This document shows, in pieces, positions 17,347-27,007 of a stretch of 38,308 nucleotides of DNA. The position numbers and the translations under genes were made by a program. This DNA is from Flavobacteriaceae bacterium (GTDB taxonomy: Bacteria > Bacteroidota > Bacteroidia > Flavobacteriales > Flavobacteriaceae), in the NCBI GenBank assembly GCA_021647985.1, contig JAKITQ010000029.1, positions 1-38,308 of the forward strand. Reading direction: 5' to 3'. The notes beneath the pieces were generated by a model. That model had not been told where the DNA came from. It did not search any database and worked only from the letters and a program-made list of their open reading frames with translations. Within the stretch, counting starts at the first letter, position 1, and each line of letters starts with the position of its first letter.

Positions 17347-20300
17347 ATGAAAAAATTACTTTATACTTTAATATATAGTATCTTGATTATACCTGCATTT
17401 AATTATGCGCAAAGCAATGATACCATAAGAGCAAATCACTTATTTGGAGACCTAAGAGCTAGACATATCGGTCCAGCTTTAATGAGTGGAAGAATAAATG
17501 ATTTGGAAATACACCCTTCAAATCCACGTATTATTTATGCTGGAACAGCTGGAGGGGGAGTTTGGAAATCTAATGATGCTGGAACTACTTTTAATTCTAT
17601 TTTTGACGAATATGCGCAATCCATAGGTGCTGTAACTTTAGACCCTAATGATCCTGATATGACAATTTATGTTGGTACGGGAGAAACCTGGACCAGAAAT
17701 AGTGTTTCTATTGGTGATGGCCTGTATAAATCTGTTGATGGTGGTGCCAATTGGAATAAAATTGGATTTGAAAAATCTGAACGTATTGCCAATATTATTA
17801 TAAATCCTAAAAACTCTAATGAAGTCTATGTAGCAGTATTAGGCGCACTTTGGTCGGATAGTGACGAAAGAGGTGTTTATAAATCATCTGATGCAGGTAA
17901 AACATGGGATAAAATTTTATATTTAAATCCGAAAACAGGTGCGGCAGATTTAGCTATGGATCCAAATAACCCAAATATTTTATATGCTTCAATGTGGGAA
18001 TTTAGAAGAACTGCTTGGTCATTTGAATCCGGTGGTAAAAATAGTGCCTTATACAAATCAACAGATGCTGGTAAAACATGGAATAAGATTCATAATGGTT
18101 TTCCTAATGGAAAGCTAGGCCGTTTGGCTATTGCTGTTGCACCTTCTAATCCTAATATTTTATATACAGTTATTGAAGCAGAAGAAGATACAGAAAAAGG
18201 ACTTTATCGCAGTGATGACGCTGGAGAGAATTGGAAACAATTAAATAATGATTTCGGTATTACTGTTCGTCCTTTTTATTTTTCAAGAATCGTTGTTGAT
18301 CCAAAAAATGCCGATGTTGTAGTAAAAGGAGGTTTAAGTGGATCTATTTCTCGAGATGGAGGAAAAACCTTTAAGAATTTAGGAAATATGCATAGTGATA
18401 TTCATGATATTGCTTTTGATATTAATGATTCAGATAGAATTTATGCCGGTACAGATGGTGGTGTATACCGTTCGTGGAATGGAGGTACAACCATGGAAAT
18501 AGTAGAGAATTTACCGCTTTCTCAGTTCTATCACATCAGTGTTGATAATGCTGAACCTTATAATGTATATGGAGGTTTACAAGATAATGGTTCTTGGTAC
18601 GGACCATCGAGTTCAACTGGGGGTATTGGAGCTAGAGACTGGCACTCCATTGGATATGGAGATGGTTTTAGAGTTTTAAAACACCCTACTAAAAATATTA
18701 TTTATTCTGAAATGCAAGGAGCTGCAAACGTATGGAGGTATGATGTAGATAAAAAATTAGTTAAAACCATACAGCCTTTGGCAAAAAAAGGAGATCCTAA
18801 ATTACGGTTTAATTGGAATCCTCCTATTGCCACAAGTGAGCATAAACCGGATAGATTTTATATTGGTAGTCAATTTTTACATAGATCAGAAGATATGGGC
18901 GATACCTGGACTATTATTTCTCCAGATTTAACCACAAATGATAAATCAAAACAGGATCAAGAAAATTCTGGTGGTTTATCAAAAGATAATTCCGGAGCTG
19001 AAAATCACACAACTATTTTTACAATTGCAGAATCTCCATTTGATGAAAATATTATTTGGGTGGGAACCGATGATGGCAATGTACAAGTTACTACTGATGG
19101 TGGAAAAAGTTGGGTAAATACTGCTGAAAATATTTCTGGTTTGCCTAAAAATTTATGGGTTTACCATATTGAAGCGAGTGTACATGATAAGGGGACTGCT
19201 TATGCTGTTTTTGAAGGACATACACATGGTGATATGAACCCTTATACATATAAAACAACAGATTACGGTAAAACCTGGAAAAATATTATTACAGATGATG
19301 TAACAGGATTTGTTAGAAATATTCAGGAAGATTATGTAAATCCTGACCTGTTATTTTTAGGTACAGAATTTGGTTTATATATAACTCTGGATGGAGGTAA
19401 TAGCTGGGCTAAGTTTAAACAAAATATGCCTTCAGTAGCAGTTCACTTTATTGATCTCCAAAAGCGCACCAATGATTTGGTTATGGGAACTCATGGAAGA
19501 GGCGTTATCATTATTGATGACATATCTCCATTAAGAGAAATTAACACAAATGTTTTAAAGGAAAAATTACATTTCTTCAATTCAAAACCTACCGTAATGA
19601 AAGACCAAAGTGGTTTTTCAGGGAGTTTTGGTAGTGAAACACAATTTGTTGGTCATAACCCTTCAAGTGCAGTTCAAATTAAATACATTTTGCCAAAACG
19701 ACATACTTTTGGTAAAATGAGTCTTGAAATTCAAGATATGAATGGGAAAAAAATATCAACAATTTCTCCTGGTAAAAATAAAGGAATCAATATTGTAAAT
19801 TGGTCTTACAAAATAAGACAGCCAAAGATGGCTAAAGGAAAAACGTTTAGTTTTAGTGGTTTTACATCGCCAAGAGTTAAAGCAGGGAAATACAAAGCAG
19901 TTATAACCAAAGGAAAACAGAGTTATACAAACGAATTTGAAGTAGTTTATGATTCTCGTACTGGTTTGTCTGATAAAGAAAGAGAATTTAAATATGATAC
20001 TACTATGAAAATGTATGATATGAATGAAGAGTTGGCTTATATGGTATATGAATTGGATGAGATTATAAAGGTTGTTAAGGGTAAGAATAAGAAAAATGAT
20101 GCGAAATTAAATGCATTTAAAGAAACTTTAGTAATAACTACTGGCGATAACTATGTAGGATCTGCAGAACCTCAATTAAGAGAAAAAATGTCTGATCTTT
20201 ATAGTAAGATTGCCAACAGTTATGACAAACCTTCCAATACGGAATTGGATAATTTAAAATTGATTGAAGACCGTTTTGAAAAGGCCAAAGTAGATTTCGA

Positions 20301-20370
20301 AAAATTAAAGAAAAAAACTAAAACAAAGAATCTTGAAATAAAAACATTTGAAGATTTTCTTACCGAATAA
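17347..20370 (+). CDS. Secreted sortilin/BNR-type beta-propeller protein
   Basis: The 1007-residue protein has a signal peptide (MKKLLYTLIYSILIIPAFNYAQS) and about ten Asp-box (BNR) turns, for example SNDAGTTF, SVDGGANW, SSDAGKTW, STDAGKTW, SDDAGENW, SRDGGKTF, TTDGGKSW, TTDYGKTW and TLDGGNSW, between residues about 70 and 700. This gives a VPS10/sortilin-like double propeller. Residues about 730-870 look like a beta-sandwich, and the last 130 (MYDMNEELAYMVYELDEIIK onward) are helical and charged. Members are often called 'glycosyl hydrolase', but I see no sialidase catalytic set, so the enzymatic name is unsafe. The length is normal for the family. It lies between two terminators and upstream of the S9 peptidase. 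Likely periplasmic or surface-bound; ligand unknown. Confidence 0.85.
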   Translation: MKKLLYTLIYSILIIPAFNYAQSNDTIRANHLFGDLRARHIGPALMSGRINDLEIHPSNPRIIYAGTAGGGVWKSNDAGTTFNSIFDEYAQSIGAVTLDPNDPDMTIYVGTGETWTRNSVSIGDGLYKSVDGGANWNKIGFEKSERIANIIINPKNSNEVYVAVLGALWSDSDERGVYKSSDAGKTWDKILYLNPKTGAADLAMDPNNPNILYASMWEFRRTAWSFESGGKNSALYKSTDAGKTWNKIHNGFPNGKLGRLAIAVAPSNPNILYTVIEAEEDTEKGLYRSDDAGENWKQLNNDFGITVRPFYFSRIVVDPKNADVVVKGGLSGSISRDGGKTFKNLGNMHSDIHDIAFDINDSDRIYAGTDGGVYRSWNGGTTMEIVENLPLSQFYHISVDNAEPYNVYGGLQDNGSWYGPSSSTGGIGARDWHSIGYGDGFRVLKHPTKNIIYSEMQGAANVWRYDVDKKLVKTIQPLAKKGDPKLRFNWNPPIATSEHKPDRFYIGSQFLHRSEDMGDTWTIISPDLTTNDKSKQDQENSGGLSKDNSGAENHTTIFTIAESPFDENIIWVGTDDGNVQVTTDGGKSWVNTAENISGLPKNLWVYHIEASVHDKGTAYAVFEGHTHGDMNPYTYKTTDYGKTWKNIITDDVTGFVRNIQEDYVNPDLLFLGTEFGLYITLDGGNSWAKFKQNMPSVAVHFIDLQKRTNDLVMGTHGRGVIIIDDISPLREINTNVLKEKLHFFNSKPTVMKDQSGFSGSFGSETQFVGHNPSSAVQIKYILPKRHTFGKMSLEIQDMNGKKISTISPGKNKGINIVNWSYKIRQPKMAKGKTFSFSGFTSPRVKAGKYKAVITKGKQSYTNEFEVVYDSRTGLSDKEREFKYDTTMKMYDMNEELAYMVYELDEIIKVVKGKNKKNDAKLNAFKETLVITTGDNYVGSAEPQLREKMSDLYSKIANSYDKPSNTELDNLKLIEDRFEKAKVDFEKLKKKTKTKNLEIKTFEDFLTE

Positions 20371-20391
20371 AAACTATTATTTGATGAAATT

Positions 20392-20418
20392 AAAACCGGT
20401 TTTATACCGGTTTTTTTT
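20392..20418 (+). terminator. Terminator after the sortilin-like gene
   Basis: A 9-bp perfect stem, AAAACCGGT (20392-20400) with ACCGGTTTT (20406-20414), has a five-base loop and continues into a T run ending at 20418. It sits 21 bases after the stop codon. Confidence 0.8.
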
Positions 20419-20467
20419 GTTTTAAATTAAAGATTTCTTAAGTTTAACCTCTTTTAAAAATATCAAT

Positions 20468-22501
20468 ATGCAAAACAATATAATTTATAGCTTAATATTT
20501 TTTACCTCCATACAAATTGGAATTTCTCAAAATGTAAAAAGTAATTTTTCTTATTTAGATGTGTTTGATCTTGAATATGTTAACAATCCACAAATATCAC
20601 CAAAGGGTGATTGGGTTGTTTATCAAAGAATGGGATTTGATATAATGAAAGATAAAAAGAAAGGGGATTTATGGATGATTAAAACCGATGGTACCAAGCA
20701 TCAAAAATTGACCTCTAGAGAAGTAAACGAATCTTCTGCTGTATGGTCACCCAACGGTAGTAGAATTGCTTTTGTTAGTAGTACAGGTGAAGGATCGGAA
20801 ATTTATATGTATTGGGTGAGTACAGGTAAAATTGCTAAAATTTCCCAATTGCCATTTGGCCCAGGGTCATTGACATGGGCGCCTAATGGTCAAGAGTTGG
20901 CTTTTAGTATGCATGTGCCTGAGAAACCGCCGGTTGCGGCAAAAATTCCAAGTAAACCAAAAGGTGCAAAATGGGCGGATGCTCCAAGAATTACAAACAG
21001 GTTAAAACATGAAGCAGACGGTAGAGGATATATCAAACCTGGGTTTAGTCATATTTTTGTAATTTCGGCTGATGGAGGATATACAAGACAAATAACTTCT
21101 GGAAACTTTAATCATCGAGGAACAATATCATGGTCTCCAGACGGTAAATTCTTATTATTTTCAGGAAATAGAAACGAAAATTGGGAGTATGAATTTAGAA
21201 ATTCAGAAATTTATAGTGTAAATGTAAAAAGTGGTGAGATTAAGGCCTTAACTAATAGAGTAGGGCCAAATTATTCACCAAAAATATCTCCTGATGGAAA
21301 ATTTATAGCCTATGTTGGATATGAAGATAAAGTGCAAACCCATCAAACCACTTATTTAAACCTGATGCAAATTGATGGGTCGGATAAAAAAATCCTGTCA
21401 AAAAAATTAGATAGAAGTGTTTCTAACTTAGTTTGGGACTCAAAAAGTAAAGGTATCTATTTTTCGTATGATGATAAGGGTAATTCTAAAATTGCCTATA
21501 TAAATTTATCAGGTAAAATTAATAAACTAGCAGATAATTTGGGAGGAACTTCCTTAGGTAGACCGTATGCTGGAGGTTCATTTTCAGTAGCAAAAAATGG
21601 AAATATTGCTTATACCATCTCAAGACCTAATTTCCCTGCTGAGTTGGCAATAATTAAATCCGATGCACTTAAAAAAATTACAAAATTGAATGACGATCTT
21701 CTTTTGTATAGAACTTTGGGTAAAGTGGAAGAACTGTGGTATAAAAGTAGCTTCGATCAAAGAGATATTCAGGCTTGGGTAGTTTACCCTCCAAATTATG
21801 ATAAATCTAAAAAATACCCTTTTCTGGTTGAAAACCATGGAGGTCCAATTTTAAATTACGGCGATAGATTTTCTGCAGAAATGCAATTGTATGCAGCAGC
21901 TGGTTATATTGTATTTTACCCAAACCCTAGAGGTAGCACTAGTTATGGTGAAGAATTTGGAAATTTATTGTATAATAATTATCCCGGAGAAGATTATAAT
22001 GATGTTATGGATGGAGTTGATGTTTTGATTGGAAAAGGAATTGCTCATGAAGATCAATTGTATGTTACAGGTGGTAGCGCTGGTGGGATAATGACTGCAT
22101 GGATTATTGGTAAAAACAATAGATTCGAAGCGGCCGTTGTTGCCAAACCGGTAATGAACTGGATTAGTAAAACATTGGTGGCCGACAATTATTATGGCTA
22201 TGCAAATACAAGGTATCCTGGTCAGCCATGGGAAAATTTTGAAACCTATTGGAAATTTTCTCCATTATCTCTTGTTGGAAACATTGAAACACCAACGATG
22301 GTAATGGTAGGCATGAATGATTTAAGAACACCACCAAGTGAAGCCAAGCAATTGTATCATGCTTTAAAATTAAGGAAAATTGAAACTGTATTGGTTGAAA
22401 TACCCGGTGCAAGCCATGGAATAGCGTCTAAACCAAGTAATTTAATTACAAAAGTGGCAAATACTTTAGCATGGTTTGAAAAATATAAAAAAGAAAATTA
22501 A
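20468..22501 (+). CDS. Secreted S9 prolyl-oligopeptidase family peptidase
   Basis: A 677-residue serine peptidase with a signal peptide (about 1-20, ending ISQ), a WD40/PD40-type beta-propeller (about 40-400; repeats such as PQISPKGDWVVY, AVWSPNGSRIAF, ISWSPDGKFLLF, PKISPDGKFIAY) and an alpha/beta hydrolase domain. The catalytic triad is visible as S537 (GGSAGG), D618 (GMNDLRTPPSEA) and H650 (GASHGI). Length and layout fit dipeptidyl/acylaminoacyl peptidases of the S9 family, which cleave short peptides; those of Bacteroidota act in the periplasm. The next gene, DUF423, begins one base after the stop, so the two are probably translated from one mRNA. Exact specificity cannot be read. Confidence 0.93.
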   Translation: MQNNIIYSLIFFTSIQIGISQNVKSNFSYLDVFDLEYVNNPQISPKGDWVVYQRMGFDIMKDKKKGDLWMIKTDGTKHQKLTSREVNESSAVWSPNGSRIAFVSSTGEGSEIYMYWVSTGKIAKISQLPFGPGSLTWAPNGQELAFSMHVPEKPPVAAKIPSKPKGAKWADAPRITNRLKHEADGRGYIKPGFSHIFVISADGGYTRQITSGNFNHRGTISWSPDGKFLLFSGNRNENWEYEFRNSEIYSVNVKSGEIKALTNRVGPNYSPKISPDGKFIAYVGYEDKVQTHQTTYLNLMQIDGSDKKILSKKLDRSVSNLVWDSKSKGIYFSYDDKGNSKIAYINLSGKINKLADNLGGTSLGRPYAGGSFSVAKNGNIAYTISRPNFPAELAIIKSDALKKITKLNDDLLLYRTLGKVEELWYKSSFDQRDIQAWVVYPPNYDKSKKYPFLVENHGGPILNYGDRFSAEMQLYAAAGYIVFYPNPRGSTSYGEEFGNLLYNNYPGEDYNDVMDGVDVLIGKGIAHEDQLYVTGGSAGGIMTAWIIGKNNRFEAAVVAKPVMNWISKTLVADNYYGYANTRYPGQPWENFETYWKFSPLSLVGNIETPTMVMVGMNDLRTPPSEAKQLYHALKLRKIETVLVEIPGASHGIASKPSNLITKVANTLAWFEKYKKEN

Positions 22502-22502
22502 A

Positions 22503-22889
22503 ATGAATCAATGCACGCTCATATTTGCGAGTATCTTTGGCTTGCTATCTATTATTCTTGGAGCATTTGGGGCACATAAATTAAAAAAAATAATGAACTC
22601 CGAGTTATTAATAAGTTTTGAAACTGGAGTGAAATACCAAATGTATCATGCCTTGGTACTCTTGATATTGGGTTTTAATTTAGATTTTAAAACTCCCTTG
22701 GAAAATTGGATTGTTTATTGTTTTATCATTGGAACTATACTGTTTTCTTTTAGTATTTACGGATTAACTATAAGTGCTGCAAAAAATAAGAAAATAAAAT
22801 TTTTAGGGCCAATAACTCCAATTGGTGGTTTGTTTTTGGTAAGTGGATGGGGATTACTACTATATTATTTTACAGTTACTTCTTTTTAG
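22503..22889 (+). CDS. DUF423 family small membrane protein (YgdD-like)
   Basis: A 128-residue inner-membrane protein with four hydrophobic helices. The family signature GAFGAHKLK near the N-terminus and YQMYHALVLL (about 39-48) are present, as is the C-terminal PIGGLFLVSGWGLL. I chose the ATG at 22503 over an in-frame start at 22476, because the latter lies inside the S9 gene and the former gives the normal family N-terminus. It begins one base after the S9 stop. Its stop overlaps by four bases the stop of the convergent glycosyltransferase. Function of the family is unknown. Confidence 0.88.
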   Translation: MNQCTLIFASIFGLLSIILGAFGAHKLKKIMNSELLISFETGVKYQMYHALVLLILGFNLDFKTPLENWIVYCFIIGTILFSFSIYGLTISAAKNKKIKFLGPITPIGGLFLVSGWGLLLYYFTVTSF

Positions 22890-24139
22890 GTTGTTTTAAA
22901 AGATTGATTTTTATTCTTCTCTTCAATCCATTTTGATAAATATTTACTGCTTTGTAAAGTGTGATGATCTAGAATTATACCTGTGATATTTTTGAGTCTA
23001 TGATTATCTAAATTGTTACTAATTTCAATAACCTTATTCATCAAAGCATCACTGAATTCTTGTTTGTTATAACCTTGGTTAATAATAGCTACTCCGTTCA
23101 ATTGAGATTTTACCCAAACTTTCTTATTTTGATATAGCTCTAAAGATTTTTGAATAAAATCGTCTATATCATCTGCAATAAAACCATTCCAAGGCAGACT
23201 ACCATGCATCGCTTCTGCTCCAATTTTTGATGTAATACTTGGCGTACCATAGATCATAGCATCAATTAATTTTCCTTTAAGTCCGGCACCAAATTGTAAA
23301 GGAGCCAAACATATTCTGTATTTTTTAAAAATATTTTCTGCATTATCTGCCCAACCTTTAATAATAAACCCTTCTTTTTTATTGTTTAGTTGCTGTACTT
23401 TCTCTGTTGCATAAGCGCCATAAATGTGTAATTCAGCTTTAGGTAATTTCTTTTGTATCAAAGGCCAGATTTTATTTTTTAGATATAGCACAGCGTTCCA
23501 ATTTGGTGCATGCTTAAAATTGCCAATGCACATAAAATTATTTCTTTCCTCAAAATAGGGATAAGAATTTATCGTGTTTTGATGGATGGGATCTATCAAA
23601 AACGGGACATACAATAAAATAGCATCATCTATTTTAAAAGTTTGGATAAGCAGATTTAACTCGTATTTTGAAATGATTAAAGACAGATCACAACGATATA
23701 TACTTGCCAATTCTCGTTTGGTATAATCATTGACTAAATAAGATTGTGAAACTTCCTTATTGTCTTTAAATGCTTGATGACGAGCTTGTCGTAAAAAATG
23801 TAAGTCTTCTGTATCTAATATTTTAATGGCATTTGAGCAATTTCCTGTAACTCTCCATCCAAACTGTTCTTCGGTTAAAAACCTATCAAATAACACCAAG
23901 TTTGGATTAATTTCTTTTAATAATATATCAAAACTAGAATCATTGAGCTTTATATGGTGTGTCTGGATATTTAAATTGTGTAAATCAACAGATTTATCAG
24001 ATTTTTTAGCTGTACAGACAAAAGTGATTTGAAATCCATTAATTTTAAATGCTTCAATCAATTGCAGCATCCTTTTTCCGGCAGCAGTTGCATTGGGTTC
24101 TGGCCAAACAAATCCAATAATTAATAATCTTTTATTCAT
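22886..24139 (-). CDS. Glycosyltransferase, GT4-like
   Basis: A 417-residue cytoplasmic GT-B fold protein. The N-terminal Rossmann half begins LLIIGFVWPEPNATAAGKRM and the C-terminal half holds FMCIGNFKHAPNWNAV, the donor-site segment CLAPLQFGAGLKGKLIDAM, and SKIGAEAMHG. These fit retaining GT4-type enzymes that transfer a sugar from a nucleotide donor in glycan or glycolipid synthesis. There are no other glycan-assembly genes beside it, so the product cannot be inferred. It overlaps the DUF423 stop by four bases, tail to tail, with no room for a terminator. The family is clear; acceptor and donor are unknown. Confidence 0.85.
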   Translation of the reverse strand: MNKRLLIIGFVWPEPNATAAGKRMLQLIEAFKINGFQITFVCTAKKSDKSVDLHNLNIQTHHIKLNDSSFDILLKEINPNLVLFDRFLTEEQFGWRVTGNCSNAIKILDTEDLHFLRQARHQAFKDNKEVSQSYLVNDYTKRELASIYRCDLSLIISKYELNLLIQTFKIDDAILLYVPFLIDPIHQNTINSYPYFEERNNFMCIGNFKHAPNWNAVLYLKNKIWPLIQKKLPKAELHIYGAYATEKVQQLNNKKEGFIIKGWADNAENIFKKYRICLAPLQFGAGLKGKLIDAMIYGTPSITSKIGAEAMHGSLPWNGFIADDIDDFIQKSLELYQNKKVWVKSQLNGVAIINQGYNKQEFSDALMNKVIEISNNLDNHRLKNITGIILDHHTLQSSKYLSKWIEEKNKNQSFKTT

Positions 24140-24213
24140 TTTCCTCCTAATAATATTTAAGGATTTACTAATTTAACCTGGTTTATTCCTTAAAAAATTG
24201 AGATTAAACCAAA

Positions 24214-24243
24214 CAATAAAAAACCTGAATTTAACATTCAGGT
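24214..24243 (-). terminator. Terminator of cphA (minus strand)
   Basis: Arms ACCTGAAT (24223-24230) and ATTCAGGT (24236-24243) form an 8-bp stem with a five-base loop. On the minus strand it is followed by a T-rich run (complement of 24214-24222), 26 bases beyond the cphA stop. Confidence 0.75.
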
Positions 24244-24268
24244 ATATTTATACTTAAATCATAAAATG

Positions 24269-26902
24269 TTAGTGTGCTAAAAATAACTCTCCTTTTGCTT
24301 CTAAATTTTTAAACTTTTTTACTAAATCCAAAGCGTCAGGTATAACATCACTACTCAAAACAATTAATGAACCTTTAACTGCATTTTTAACAGCATAGGT
24401 AATTGCTTCTTTTTCAGAAGGGATAATTGTAATCTTTTTATTAGGATCTTTTATTTTTATGCCATCTTCGAGCATTTTTATGAGTTCTTCTTCTGTTCTC
24501 CCTCTCAATCTTTTGTCTTGACGAATAATTATTTCATCAAACATTTCTGCAGCGATACTACCCATTTCAATATTATCTTCAACACGTCGATCACCAATTC
24601 CGGCTATAATACCAACTTTAATAGTCGCATCAAGTGCATCAGTAAACACTTTTAGTGCCCTCATTCCGGCAGGATTATGAGCATAATCCAACAAAATAGT
24701 AAAGTCATTAAATTTAAACAAATTTAAACGTCCCGGAGTCTGTGATGCAGATGGTATAAATGTATCCAATCCAGCTTTCATATCTTCAATGCTAATACCT
24801 TGAACATTAGCTGCAATTAGAGCAGGTAAAACATTTTGGATCATAAAAACAGCTTTGCCACCATAAGTTAATGGAATATCTTTTGCTTTCATTACTCTCA
24901 TTTTCCATTCACCACGGCAAATTGTTACATAGCCATTTTCATAAATTGCTGTAATCCCTCCTTTACGTTGTAAAGCTTTAATATGAGGGTTGTTTTCATC
25001 TAAAGAAAATAGAGCAATATTGCAGTCTAAACCTCTTCGCATTTCATAAACCAGATCATCATCTGCGTTTAATATTGCATATCCTTCAGGTAGTACTGTT
25101 TCGGGAACAACACCTTTAACTCTAGCTAACTGTTCAATGGTGTGAATTCCTTTTAAGCCTAAATGATCAGCAGATACATTAGTCACTATAGCAACATCAC
25201 ATTTTTTAAACCCAAGACCGGCACGAAGTAATCCTCCTCTGGCACATTCAAGCACAGCAAAATTCACCGTTGGATCTCTCAATACAAATTCAGCACTTGC
25301 AGGGCCAGTACAATCACCCTTCATTAATAATCTATTTTGAATATAAACACCGTCACTAGTTGTATAACCCACTCTATATCCGTTCATTTTCGCAATATGA
25401 GCAATTAATCTGGTAGTTGTTGTTTTTCCGTTAGTTCCAGTTACTGCAATTATTGGAATTCTACTTGTTGACCCATGCGGGAATAATTTGTCAATAACAG
25501 GCGAAGCAATATTTCTTGGTAATCCTTTGGTAGGAGCAAGGTGCATTCTAAAGCCTGGGCCAGCATTAACCTCTAATACAGCCCCACCGGTTTCTGAAAG
25601 TGGTTTTGTAATATCTGTAGTCATAACATCAATTCCACAAATATCCAGGTCTATAATTTTTGCAATGCGTTCTGCCATAAATACATTGGCAGGGTGCACA
25701 ATATCTAAAATATCTTCAGCGGTTCCACCTGTACTTAAGTTGGCCGTGTCTTTTAAGATAAGCATTTCATCTTTTTTAATGACCGTATCAAGAGTATAAC
25801 CATTTGCTTTAATAATATTTTTGCTTAAATCATTTATTGTAATTTGAGTCAGAATTTTTTCATGTCCATATCCTCTTCTCGGATCTTCATTTATTTTATC
25901 AACTAATTCCTGAATTGTAGATTTCCCATCACCAATAACATGAGCAGGAGTACGTTTTGCTGCAGCTACTAATTTGTAATTGATTACCAATAAACGATAA
26001 TCATCACCTACAATAAATTTCTCAACAATCACAGCCCTTGAAACTTCTTTAGCCATATGAAAAGCTTCTATGGCAGCTTCATAAGAATTAATATTAACCG
26101 TAATGCCTCTTCCATGATTCCCATCAATTGGCTTTATAACAAGAGGAAAGCCAACATGTTCACAAGCTTCTTTCAAACTACTTTCACGTCTTATGATATC
26201 GCCTCTGGGTACTTCGACCTCGGCTTGTTCTAATAAGTATTTAGTATCTTCTTTATCACCAGCAATTTCAACACCAATACTACTAGTTTCACTGGTAACT
26301 GTAGCTTGTATTCTTTTTTGATTAGCGCCATACCCTAACTGACATAAAGAGTATTTATTTAATCTTATCCATGGAATTCCTCTAGATTCAGCTTCTTCAA
26401 TTATAGACCCTGTACTAGGGCCCAAACGTTCATCTTCACGAATTTCCCGCATCCGCTGAATATCTTCAGATAGATCATAATCTTCTCCATTTATTAAAGC
26501 TTCACAGATTGCCACAGAAGCTGTAGCGGCATATCTTCCAACTTTTTCTTCCATATAAGAAAAAACTACGCTGTAAACCCCATGTTCACCGTAGCCACGT
26601 GTTCTACCAAAACCTACATCCATACCAGCTAAAGTTTGAATTTCAAGAGCAATATGCTCGATGATATGCCCCATCCAAGTGCCCTCTTCAACTCTTTGAA
26701 AAAAACCACCTGCGGTGCCAACTGAACATCGGTGCTCATACATACTTGGAAATAAAGCTTCTAAACGTTGACTAAAGCCATTAACTTTGTTAGAAGGTTT
26801 TTCTTCCATTTCTTCTAGATCGAGAACCATTACTATTAACTTATGTCTTCGTACAGACCAATAATTAGGTCCTCTCATTGCATTAATGTTCAGTATTTTC
26901 AT
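24269..26902 (-). CDS. cphA: Cyanophycin synthetase (CphA1 type)
   Basis: An 877-residue enzyme that makes cyanophycin, a poly-aspartate backbone with arginine side chains, by ATP-dependent addition of Asp and Arg. Layout: N-terminal domain (1-160), ATP-grasp domain (about 160-470; KPIDGNHGRGITV at 257-269 and EVNAGPGFRMHLAPTKG at 444-460) and a Mur-ligase-like domain (about 480-877; P-loop GTNGKTTTT at 489-497, FTILLDYAHNPAG near 710). Both ATP sites look intact, which fits CphA1 rather than the single-site CphA2. Length is normal. The cyanophycinase gene starts 105 bases away on the opposite strand, and an isoaspartyl peptidase follows that, so synthesis and breakdown are encoded together. 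A terminator follows the stop. Confidence 0.95.
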   Translation of the reverse strand: MKILNINAMRGPNYWSVRRHKLIVMVLDLEEMEEKPSNKVNGFSQRLEALFPSMYEHRCSVGTAGGFFQRVEEGTWMGHIIEHIALEIQTLAGMDVGFGRTRGYGEHGVYSVVFSYMEEKVGRYAATASVAICEALINGEDYDLSEDIQRMREIREDERLGPSTGSIIEEAESRGIPWIRLNKYSLCQLGYGANQKRIQATVTSETSSIGVEIAGDKEDTKYLLEQAEVEVPRGDIIRRESSLKEACEHVGFPLVIKPIDGNHGRGITVNINSYEAAIEAFHMAKEVSRAVIVEKFIVGDDYRLLVINYKLVAAAKRTPAHVIGDGKSTIQELVDKINEDPRRGYGHEKILTQITINDLSKNIIKANGYTLDTVIKKDEMLILKDTANLSTGGTAEDILDIVHPANVFMAERIAKIIDLDICGIDVMTTDITKPLSETGGAVLEVNAGPGFRMHLAPTKGLPRNIASPVIDKLFPHGSTSRIPIIAVTGTNGKTTTTRLIAHIAKMNGYRVGYTTSDGVYIQNRLLMKGDCTGPASAEFVLRDPTVNFAVLECARGGLLRAGLGFKKCDVAIVTNVSADHLGLKGIHTIEQLARVKGVVPETVLPEGYAILNADDDLVYEMRRGLDCNIALFSLDENNPHIKALQRKGGITAIYENGYVTICRGEWKMRVMKAKDIPLTYGGKAVFMIQNVLPALIAANVQGISIEDMKAGLDTFIPSASQTPGRLNLFKFNDFTILLDYAHNPAGMRALKVFTDALDATIKVGIIAGIGDRRVEDNIEMGSIAAEMFDEIIIRQDKRLRGRTEEELIKMLEDGIKIKDPNKKITIIPSEKEAITYAVKNAVKGSLIVLSSDVIPDALDLVKKFKNLEAKGELFLAH

Positions 26903-27007
26903 AATTAGATGGTTTATTAATTATTTATAAGAATTATTATAAATATAAACATTTTTTGCTAAAAAAATAGTTTATTTTTATCGGCACATTTTATTAAAAG
27001 AATTGTT

